From Mesodorylaimus sp. YZB2_4 (lineage: Eukaryota; Nematoda; Enoplea; Dorylaimida; Dorylaimidae), in contig JASANH010000371.1 in assembly GCA_030248295.1 (NCBI GenBank), positions 1-64,000 of the forward strand: a stretch of 64,000 nt of DNA, read 5' to 3'. A program made the position numbers and the translations under genes. Below are positions 9,417-19,446 of this stretch, piece after piece; positions within the stretch are counted from its first letter, which is position 1, and the number at the start of each line of letters is the position of its first letter. Under the pieces are notes generated by a model that was not told the DNA's origin, did no database searches, and saw only the letters and a program-made list of their open reading frames with translations.

Positions 9417-12400
9417 ATGGCGACGCGAGTTCACTCGGCGAGCAACTTCATTCGCAAGCATCAACGCGAGAAGGAGTGGACGGACAAGTCGTCGTGCAAA
9501 TCGGGCTGGTCGATGCGAAAACGCAAATCGAGGCGACAACGAAAGAAGCCACCGCTGATCTGCCGAGCCGTGCGCTATCTGTTCCCCCTCGTCCTCTTCC
9601 TGGTCACGATCAAGATGTGCACCGGTAAGCGTGTTCTCTGCTCTCTTCAGGGGCAAGGCTGAGAGGCGGGTCAGATTAAGCGGGAGAATAGCATAAACCC
9701 AAACCAATTGTAGGATTGCTGAGTGAAAAAGTGTGCGAAATATTATCTTACGGGATAAATATTCGTGCGGAATAAATGTCCTCGCGAAATATTTCGGTCC
9801 GGAAAAAAATTCATTCCCACGAAAAATTTTCGCGCGGAATATATATTCGTGCGGAAAATATATATTCCGCAAGAATATATATTCCGGGCGGATGGGAATA
9901 TTTTCTTGCGGAAAATTTTTGCGGGAATATTTTCGCGCGGAGTATGTATGCGTACGAAGTATACATTCTCGCGGAATATTAACGGGATAAATATTTCCTC
10001 GGAATATATTCGGGCGGAGTAAACATTTCCGCGAAATATGTACGCGCGGGATATGTAAGCGAACGAAATATACATTCCCGCGGAATATTTTCGTTCGGAA
10101 TGAATATTTCCACGGAATATTCTCGTGCGGAATGAATATTCCTACGGAATAATTTCGTGGAAAAAAATTTTTTTCACGGAAGATTTTTGCGGAAAATAAT
10201 AATTTCCACAGAATATTTTTGTGCGGAATGAATATTTCCACGGAATATTTTCGTGCGGAATGAATATTTCCACGGAATATTTTCGCGCAAAATAATTATT
10301 TCCACGGAATATTTTCGTGCGGAATAAATATTTCTACGGAATATTTTCGTGGAAAATAATTATTTCCACGGAATATTTTCGTGGAAAATAATTATTTCCA
10401 CGGAATATTTTCGTGCGGAATGAATATTCCCACGGAATATTTTCGTGCGGAATGAATATTTCCACGGAATATTTTCGTGCGGAATGAATATTTCCACGGA
10501 ATATTTTCGCGGAAAATAATTATTTCCACGGAATATTTTCGTGCGGAATAAATATTTCTACGGAATATTTTCGTGGGAAATAATTATTTCCACGGAATAT
10601 TTTCGTGGGAAATAATTATTTCCACGGAATATTTTCGTGCGAAATGAATATTTCTACGGAATATTTTCGTGGAAAATAATTATTTCCACGGAATATTTTC
10701 GTGCGAAATGAATATTTCCACGGAATATTTTCGTGCGGAATGAATATTTCCACGGAATATTTCCACGGAAAATAATTATTCCCACGGAATATTTTCGTGC
10801 GGAATAAATATTTCTACGGAATATTTTCGTGGGAAATAATTATTTCCACGGAATATTTTCGTGCGGAATAAATATTCCCACGGAATATTTTCGTGCGGAA
10901 TGAATATTTCCACAGAATATTTTTGTGCGGAATGAATATTCCCACGGAATATTTTCGTGCGGAATGAATATTCCCACGGAATATTTTCGTGCGGAATGAA
11001 TATTCCCACGGAATATTTTCGTGCTGAATGAATATTTCCACGGAATATTTTTGCGGAAAATAATTATTTTCACGGAATATTTTCGTGGAAAATAATTATT
11101 TTCACGGAATATTTTCGCGCAAAATAATTATTTCCACGGAATATTTTCGTGCGGAATAAATATTTCTACGGAATATTTTCGTGGAAAATAATTATTTCCA
11201 CGGAATATTTTCGTGGAAAATAATTATTTCCACGGAATATTTTTGTGCGGAATGAATATTCCCACGGAATATTTTCGTGCGGAATGAATATTCCCACGGA
11301 ATATTTTCGTGCTGAATGAATATTTCCACGGAATATTTTTGCGGAAAATAATTATTTTCACGGAATATTTTCGTGGAAAATAATTATTTTCACGGAATAT
11401 TTTCGCGCAAAATAATTATTTCCACGGAATATTTTCGTGCGGAATAAATATTTCTACGGAATATTTTCGTGGAAAATAATTATTTCCACGGAATATTTTC
11501 GTGGAAAATAATTATTTCCACGGAATATTTTCGCGCAAAATAATTATTTCCACGGAATATTTTCGTGCGGAATAAATATTTCTACGGAATATTTTCGTGG
11601 AAAATAATTATTTTCACGGAATATTTTCGTGGAAAATAATTATTTTCACGGAATATTTTCGCGCAAAATAATTATTTCCACGGAATATTTTCGTGCGGAA
11701 TAAATATTTCTACGGAATATTTTCGTGGAAAATAATTATTTCCACGGAATATTTTCGTGGAAATTAATTATTTGCACGGAATATTTTCGTGCGGAATGAA
11801 TATTCCCACAGAATATTTTCGTGTGGAATGAATATTTCCACGGAATATTTTCGTGCGGAGTAAATATTTCCACGGAATATTTTCGTGCGAAATGAATATT
11901 TCTACGGAATATTTTCGTGGAAAATAATTATTTCCACGGAATATTTTCGTGCGAAATGAATATTTCTACGGAATATTTTCGTGGAAAATAATTATTTCCA
12001 CGGAAAATTTTCGTGCGAAATGAATATTTCCACGGAATATTTTCGTGCGGAATGAATATTTCCACGGAATATTTTCACGGAAAATAATTATTCCCACGGA
12101 ATATTTTCGTGCGGAATAAATATTTCCACGGAATATTTTCGTGCGGAATGAATATTTCCACGGAATATTTTCGCGGAAAATAATTATTCCCACGGAATAT
12201 TTTCGTGCGGAATAAATATTTCCACGGAATATTCTCGTGCGGAATGAATATTTCCACGGAATATTTCGTGGAAAATAATTATTTTCACACAATATTTTTG
12301 TGCGGAATATATTCGCTGGGAAAATATAATCGTGCGATACATAATCGCGAGGATATGTTCTGTACGTCTGCGCATATCCCCGCATCTTTAGTTACGAAAC

Positions 12401-15400
12401 CCATATAAAATATATAACCACCCGCCAAAGATGCATCCGATGCCGACGGACATGCCTGTTTCAGGAAAACCGTGCATATAAGAGCATATTCACAGAAGAC
12501 GCATCCAGTTTTACGTGTCGCAGTGAAACTTATTCTGCAAGCAACGCTGATTCGGTTTTTTTCAGACGCTGTGCGATTCCTGGATGAATTCGGCGACGAG
12601 ATGACGCTGGCGTACGAAGGCGGCCAGGTCGTCTACGAAGTCAGTGGAAAAGCTGGCGAGACTGCTGTTCTCCTGGACCCGAACGGCAACGAAGTGGCCA
12701 CAACCACGTTGGACAACGACGGCAAGGGCCAGCTGGTCTTGGACCTCAAAGCCGACACCAAACTCGGCCTCTACAACTACAAGGTCGGCGACGGCGAGGC
12801 GCTGGCCGCCTTCGACCTGTTCTACATGATGTGTAAGCAGCGGCACTTTTCGTTGTGTCTTTTCGACTCACGACTGCTTTTCAGGTGCCTCCAATCGCCC
12901 GGGCTGCAACAGGACATTCTGCATCAGGTCGGTGAATGGGCGAAGGTGCGGCCAAATGGAAAAACCATGGTGCTTTCAACACCCGAGGCACCGGGGCTGG
13001 AACAAGATCATGTGCGATGGCACCGACCCCACGCTGTGCGAGTCGATGGCCAGTGGCAACTACGACAAGGCGAAGGCCGAACAAACTGGCGGCTGCGACA
13101 GTAAGTTTTATTCCGGATTGGTGCTATGCTAGTTCTAGTGCTTTTTTACAGGCAGTGACTCCATCCCGTACATCTTCTACAATAAGCTCGCTCGTCTGTT
13201 CAACGCCGCGTTCCGTGTCTTCAAATCGAACAAAAAGTTCTACGTCAGGTGTCCCCCTGGTTCGAAACTCGAAGGCGGCCTGATCAACTGCTGGCTGATC
13301 GACTCCAATGGGGCCAAAACCAAGTACAACTTCGAAGACCAAAATTGCGGACAAAACGGCTTCGACTTCGACGACGAGATCTTCTTGAAAAGCGAAGTTT
13401 TCAAGCTGATCTGCAACATCTCCAAGAAAGGCACTGACACGACTGCGGCTGAAACTCTCCTCAAGAACAAGCTCATCTTCTTCGGTACTTTTCTTTTTTC
13501 CACACAGTTTCTAGAATTCTGACGTTTCTTTTTCAGGTGGCACCCTCGAGTTCAAGGTCGAGCCGTTGGGGGACGGCAAGGCCAGGATCCAATGCTGGCT
13601 GAATCCGAAGCCTGGAAAATGCTTCTACATCAAAGGCGTCGCCATCACGCCCAGTGGGAAGGAAATACCGGTAAATGTTTGGCCTCGATTTCAGATGCTG
13701 ACCCTGATCACCAGTCTCTTTTAGCTCAACGAGGATGGCTCGTTCGTGACGACTGAGAGTGGCAAGCACAAGGTCAGGTACATGCTCTGCTACGGCGACC
13801 CCATCAATCCGACCGAAGACGACATCTGCGAGACATTCGAAGGCACAGTCGATGTCGAGATCCCGACGACAAGTAAGTGCTTAATACGCTCATTTTCCTG
13901 TGGATCTCTCAGTAACTGGGTATTTCCTTTCTAGGCGCCACGGGTAAGTGAACATTTCTATTCTGCTTTTGTTTTGGCAGGCTGCCCTCTTTGTATTTTA
14001 GAAAGCGAAGGGACAACGCAGAATGTGCATACTGAAACAAAACCTGAAACCGAAACTCAAACTAAAACTAATAATGGAACTGGAACTGGAACTGAAGGCG
14101 AGAAGAAACCGATCATTGGTAAGTGAAACAGTTAGGGTCTGACTGGAGCAGATCAGTCGACGGAGCCAATCATTCTTAGCTCTGTGGCAACTCATCGTCA
14201 TCATCATCCTCATCGCTCTTCTCGTGATCACGTCCATCTCTGCCTTGATCTGGTGGAAGTGCAAAGGTCGCCAAGGAAAAGACGCCAAACAAAACAAGTC
14301 GATGAAGACCAGCGCCGTGAAATCTGTCGAAGTCAGCGCCGTGAAGTCTGTCGAAGTCAGCGCCGTGAAGTCAATCAAAGCAGACACCCCGAAGCCAAGC
14401 GTGGAGAAAGTTCCCAGGGGCGCTCCAGCCATGCTCGCAATCACCAGCGGCGATGAAAAGAAGACGTGGGACGAACTGAACGATGAGGTGGCGCAACCAT
14501 TGCAGATCGTGCTCGCAGATGTACCAGCTCTCGCCCTGGAATACCTCAATGAGAAGTTCAAGGAGATCCAAGCCAACGAACAGGAGCAAATCAATAAGGG
14601 CGGCGCGATCCCGATGATAGACGTTCGCTACACGGCTGGAGGCGCCCAGTACATCTACACATTCAACTTGTGCGAGATCAGCGATGCGGCCGACCCTATG
14701 AAGCGCGCCCTCCACATGAGTGTCCTGATGGACTTCTTGGGCTACCCCGTCCTGCTCAGCCAAGCCCCTGTGCCGGACCAGTTCTTCCTGCAATGGTTGG
14801 CCTACTTCGAGAGGAAGGTCAGGTTTGAATTTCAGGTTTGGGCTACAGCTTGCATTCTTGGTTTTCTTTCAGATCGGCACCATCGTCGCCGTGGGCATGT
14901 TCAAGGAAGGGGAAAAGAAAAAGATCGATCCGTACTGGTCGCTGAAAAAGAACACCACCATAAAGATCAAGGAGCAAGGCGGCAAGCGCTACTTCAAGGT
15001 AAAGACCATGTCGGTGTTGCCCGACCAGAAGGGCTGCGACACGTACCTGCTGAGCGTGAAGCTGTTCGGAGCTGATGGAAAGCAGATCGGAGACGTCTAC
15101 ACGGTACGTGAGGCAGACTTAGTGCCTTCGGTGTTCACTTCTGTACATGATTATTGTTTTAGCCGAATGTGGCGCACCTGAAGAACTGGCCCGACCACAC
15201 TGTGCCAGACAACCCGATCGATGTCTTCAAGGGCATCATGCATCTGCTGGATCTGCAAAAGAAGCAACTGGAGCAAGGCATGCCCGGAATGGCCTTCCAC
15301 TGCTCGGCTGGTCTGCAGCGCTCGGTGTCGGCCCTGACCACATTCATCAGCGTTCAGGCCTACCTGGAGACGGGAAGGACCAGCCCGATCGGCTTCTTGA

Positions 15401-16120
15401 AGTACGTTATGAGGAACCGCTGCGGAGCCATGTCGCTGCGTGTTCTGGGGGACCCAATGCAGATCGTCCGGCAAATCCACACCATGGTGACCCTGATCAA
15501 GGCTCTGATCGACTGGATCATGGAGTCGCGTGGTAAGCTGATGGCTAGAAATATCAAAAGGGTTGAGCCACGCGAGCTTTGTTGCAGCCGGAGCTGAAAA
15601 ACACGACGAAGCCACGACCAAGAAACTGTTCGATCCGATGGTCGCCGGAGACATGCTCTTCGTCCAGGACGACAATGCCGGGTCAGTCATAGATGCCGGA
15701 TTGTCCCAGCGCGCCCAAAAAACCCACAGTCAGCTGAAGGCCTCCGAAGAGTCGTTGAAGGTGTCCAAGAAGACCTCGAAGGAGCCGCCGAAGGTGTCCA
15801 TGGTGTCGTCAAAGGAACCGTCGAAGGTGTCCAAGAAGACCTCGAAGGAGCCGCCGAAGGTGTCCATGGTGTCGTCAAAGGAACCGTCGAAGGTGTCCAA
15901 GAAGACCTCGAAGGAGCCGCCGAAGGTGTCCATGGTGTCGTCGAAGGTGTCCAAGAAGACCTCGAAGGAGCCGCCGAAGGTGTCCATGGTGTCGTCGAAG
16001 GAACCGCCGAAGGTGTCCAAGATGACCTCGAAGGAGCCGCCGAAGGTGTCCATGGTGTCAACGAAAGTGGGGAAGAAGGACGAAACGGTGCGTCGCGCCA
16101 GCTCGTCGAAGAAAATGTGA
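9417..16120 (+). CDS. Divergent receptor-like protein tyrosine phosphatase, 12 exons
   Basis: Exons: 9417-9624, 12566-12832, 12885-13100, 13152-13484, 13537-13670, 13725-13872, 13935-13943, 14002-14118, 14180-14817, 14873-15103, 15163-15532, 15588-16120. All phases agree and the total is 3204 nt (1067 aa). Residues 1-69 are a very basic leader ending in a hydrophobic stretch (signal or signal-anchor). Residues ~70-440 are an unrecognised Cys-containing extracellular part, then a Thr/Glu-rich stalk. A membrane segment lies at ~482-503 (IVIIILIALLVITSI), followed by three SAVKSVEV-type repeats. The PTP domain is at ~560-885, with a WPD loop (KNWPDHTVPDN) and the signature HCSAGLQRS (Cys codon 15301). 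The usual signature is HCxAGxGR; here Gly is Gln, and I see no NRYxDV loop or Q-loop Gln. Catalysis may be weak or absent. The tail has about five 22-residue Lys/Ser repeats. Confidence 0.85.
9735..12320. repeat. 32-base minisatellite array inside phosphatase intron 1
   Basis: About 2.6 kb of tandem units of 32 bases built on CACGGAATATTTTCGTG. Two main unit types alternate: type A continues GCGGAATGAATATTTC; type B continues GAAAATAATTATTTC and makes a near-perfect palindrome (CGTGGAAA...TTTCCACG). The 32-base phase is kept: the variant block GCGC-AAAATAATT occurs at 10285, 11117, 11405, 11533 and 11661, spacings of 832, 288, 128 and 128, all multiples of 32. A 288-base (9-unit) higher-order repeat is visible from 11021 to 11309. 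The first 300 bases (9735-10080) are more diverged. The long ORFs on both strands here are products of the repeat. Confidence 0.95.
13935..13943 (+). other. 9-base microexon of the phosphatase gene
   Basis: GCGCCACGG lies between a tttctag acceptor and a GTAAGTG donor. It starts and ends in phase 1 like its neighbours and would add three residues in the juxtamembrane stalk. Skipping it keeps the frame, so it could be optional. Confidence 0.6.
15756..16060 (+). repeat. 66-base coding repeats in the phosphatase tail
   Basis: About five copies of a 66-base unit encode KVSKKTSKEPPKVSMVSS plus KEPS or KEPP. The third copy lacks the last four residues (12 bases). The frame is preserved throughout. 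Confidence 0.9.
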
Positions 16121-17545
16121 TCAGTGGGAGCGAAAGGTGACAAAGCTCGTGAACTCGTGAACTAATCTGATGCAAATCTCGCATGCTCGTTTTCTGTACT
16201 GATCTGAAACTTCTGACCAAAGAAGTGTGACAAAAAGCCCAAAAATGTGCTTTGAGTTTTGGGAAATCCACATTGGTCCCGTTTTGCCTAATCCTGGTTA
16301 TATTTGAAGTTATATTGGTCATATTTCTGATCACAACCGGTCGAATTCTGTAGCATATACACGTGTTGCATAGGTTTGAATGCATAAGGCGTTTGAGGAT
16401 TTGGAAATGCGTCTCCTCTCAGGGTACTTGGACTAGGTATGGAACGAATCGTTTTATTACATTTTCTGAACTGATTGATTTTGGCAAACCAAAAACCATC
16501 CAAGTTCGCACATTTTTTCTAGATTCTTTTTCCAAGTAAACACGGCCTTCAGTACCGGATCGACTCGACTAAACTCTCTGGCTTGAGCAGCCAAGTCAGC
16601 GTACCAACGCTGCCCTGCATTGACGTCTGTGTTTAAAGCCCAACGGAATGCAGTTGACACTGGAAGAATTGGCAAGGATCCTGCACTCCGCAGCTGCAGC
16701 TTGTGACGTCCTCTTTTTCAGCGGTTGATCGAAGTTCTAAGGAAAGGCAATTAAAATGAGCAGGAGGATCACTGATCAACGGTCAAGCAGAAAGCAGTAG
16801 TGGACGTGGCCTCACTCATACAACTAGTCCCCGCACATGAATTTGAGACTGCTGCAGGTGACACCGCCCGCTTCTTCTGCTAAACTCATGCCGCTTAGCA
16901 CAAATTTCTACCTGAAAATTGACCTGTGGCTGTGGTGCGGGTGTGATGCTTCAAAACTGCGGTGCATCCCTGTGTATGGAAAAGCACGACTTCCTACATG
17001 GTCAGATTCAACGGGCATCATGCGGTCAGTCCCCGCATGACCCCATGATGCGGCGGTCATGCGGACGAGACAGACATGAGCACTGTCAAAGGCTACGCCT
17101 TTTTATTGCATCAATCCTTCTTTTGGATTTTGAATTGAAGGGATTCTAGTCAAGAGTCTAGTCTAAACCAGAAAACACCAGTCTGAGGCACCATTTTAAG
17201 TGCAGGCGTGCAGGAACAGGGCGCGTCTTCATTTAACGTTTGAGAAACTAGACTTTTGTTGCAGCCACATCTCCTCCTCCACAAGTTTTAGTGCTCAATT
17301 TCAGGATCAGCCAGAAGAACTCGGTTTGTCCTTACCTTGTGGCGTAAAATTAAAGAAATACAATCGTCAGAAGACGGGTTACGCCCGGACTGAAATCTGG
17401 ACAATAGCGTCTAGTTTCACAAATAAGGGCGTTTCTGGTCTTGGGAGACGAACCAAAATGATTAAGGGCGTTTCTTCACAATTTTCTTGATGTTCGAATC
17501 ATCCCACGCTGACTGTCCTAAACTCACTCCACCCAATTTTTCCTC
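16121..17545. other. Intergenic between phosphatase and secreted protein A
   Basis: No supported gene. A short motif AAGGGCGTTTCT occurs twice close to the next promoter (about 17426 and 17465). Confidence 0.5.
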
Positions 17546-17553
17546 TATAAAAG
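17546..17553 (+). promoter_or_regulatory. TATA box of secreted protein A
   Basis: TATAAAAG, 83-90 bases upstream of the ATG at 17636, with CCAAT-like CACCCAAT just upstream. The spacing leaves a 5' UTR of about 55-65 bases. Confidence 0.75.
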
Positions 17554-17635
17554 ACCGTTGGTTCAGAGCAGCAGTATCCACTTGCGGACTCGCAGCACTA
17601 TCTCGACTTTCCTCAGATTGTTTCTCTCTGCTCAT

Positions 17636-18592
17636 ATGAAGACTGTCGTGATTGTTTTTTTGGTTGCCTGCGCTGTTGGCTCGGGTTTGGCTCAAGACTG
17701 CTCAGCCAAGTTAAAAGATTTCCACCAGTGCATGGCTGACAGGCATAAGCAAGGTCATGAGGCCAGAAAAGCTATATTCGACGCCTTAAAAACGAGACTC
17801 GAAGCTTGCTACACCGAGTAAGTGCTTTTATGGAGCTGTCGGATACTGTATGCCACTTAAACCTTCTTTAAGCAACGGGTGTACTCCACCATCCAAAGGG
17901 GCGAATAGCGGTGGCGCCAGTGGCGAAAATGGCGGAAGCAGTGGCGAGCGTGAAGGCAGTGGGAACAACAGTGAACGTAAAGAATGCAAAAAGGCGATCC
18001 GTGAAGCCAAGAAGAGCAAATTCGAAGAGTGCGTCAAGAAGGCAGCGCCTGGATTCAACTTCCCATCAAAAGATGCCCATCACGACAAGCCGCACCACTT
18101 CGAGGGACACCGAGGGTATGTCGATCCTTCCAGTCGCTGGTGCGGGATTCAAGTCTCATAGTTTCTTTTAGCTGGAACCACAAGGACGAGAACAAGGGGC
18201 TTGATAACTGCGCCAAGAAGCAAGCTGTCCGCGATTGCAAACGCGCCTTGTTCAACAGCAGCCGCCCAACCGAAGACGAGAAGCGTGCTCAATTCAAGGC
18301 CAGCTGCGATGCCAAGGACAAGTGTCTGGCCGCCCTGGGCGCCGATTGCCAAGCTCAGTTGGATCAGTTCAAGAAAGCAGCCTGCGAATGTCGTCAACAA
18401 CTGCAACAACAAGACGATGAAATCCGTGCTGGTATCCAGGCCTGTGCTGGCGTTGAAGACAGGAAGGTCAAACGTCCATCGGGAAGGACGCAGAAGCAAC
18501 AGTCCTGCGACCGCCAGGACTATTGCAAATTGGGCTACGACGCCTTCGCTAAGGAGCATCATCAAGGTGGCCGCAAAGGAGGACACAATTAG
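17636..18592 (+). CDS. Secreted cysteine-rich protein A (281 aa), 3 exons
   Basis: Exons 17636-17817, 17873-18115 and 18172-18592 join in frame to 846 nt. The start is the ATG after the TATA box, and residues 1-19 are a clear signal peptide (KTVVIVFLVACAVGSGLA). The mature protein is highly charged. It has regularly placed Cys, a Gly/Ser/Asn-rich low-complexity segment at the start of exon 2, a His-rich patch at the end of exon 2, and a helical-looking Cys-rich exon 3 (CDAKDKCLAALGADC, CECRQQL, CDRQDYC). I recognise no named family. The paralogue at 28.7-29.8 kb has the same first-exon length, intron phases and Cys layout. The intron 1 acceptor is an unusual TTTAAG. A variant poly(A) signal ATTAAA lies near 18622. 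Confidence 0.85.
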
Positions 18593-19446
18593 AACTGGCA
18601 CAAAAGACGATTTGACCAAGATTAAAAACCTAAGACGAAGTTGCCTTTGCAGTAGACATGCCTTACTGAAACATTAGCGTCCTTTCACAATTTCAAATTT
18701 GGTCTTTTTTCACCCCTTGGCATTCTCACGCGGACAAACGCCTGCGCCGGTTGAGCGAGTTCGACCTCGGCTCAATGCATGCCTCTAATCACAACTTGCC
18801 AAACAAAAAAAGCCAACACGAAATAACAGCTAGGCAGCTGGCAGGTGTTTGTGGTCATTCCGAGTTCACCAAGGTACGCTTGGCTGACAGAGAACAAAGA
18901 TTCGTCGTCCTCACAGAATCCTTCAACAATGTTCTTTTCCGAGTTGAGTTCTCAGAAGCTACATAATAAGCTGCCACTTCGTTAAAAAAGACAATAATCA
19001 ATCGCTGAAAGAAAGGGAGTTCAGTCTTTGGCTTCCTCGCCCAGTCGAAATTCGTGATCGCCTGGGCAACAGGAAAATCGAATAGAAAAAGCGCAATGAC
19101 GATCGAATTTTGCTGAACCACCACCGAGTTAATGACAGTTTAGCTGGTCTGAAAATAACCGGTGGCGTATGTCTGAGAGTTTTCACCAATCTTGGTCAAA
19201 TCTTTTCCGAACGTCAACTTATCATAAGAGTCAAGAATGTTAGAGCCTGTTCAACTTCTGTTCATGCTTACATTTATGGCAGCAGTTCGCCACTGCTCGG
19301 CACAAACAACGGCCATGACAGGTGAGAAGTTGTGTGCACATTTTTAAAAGTTTTCTGTGAAGCGTAGCCTCAGTCCTTATGGTCATTAGTACCGGAAAGA
19401 GTGCGCGTATCACGCAAGGGGAGGGCCTGTCAGACGTGCGAGCAAG
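18593..19446. other. Intergenic before the channel gene
   Basis: 3' UTR of secreted protein A at the left end. No other gene is recognised; promoter elements of the channel gene are not obvious. Confidence 0.4.

Noticed and set aside
9222-10241. 339-residue minus-strand ORF with FRGN/ENIPW-like repeats, and similar ORFs at 10776-12385
   Set aside because: The 32-base satellite is open in several frames, and 32 not being a multiple of 3 makes a repeating peptide. No start context, splice or conservation support.
14184-14456. Plus-strand ORF with repeated RREVCRSQ
   Set aside because: Out-of-frame reading of the SAVKSVEV repeats in the phosphatase.
15687-16385. Minus-strand ORFs rich in Ser/Thr/Phe opposite the phosphatase tail
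   Set aside because: Shadows of the 66-base coding repeat.
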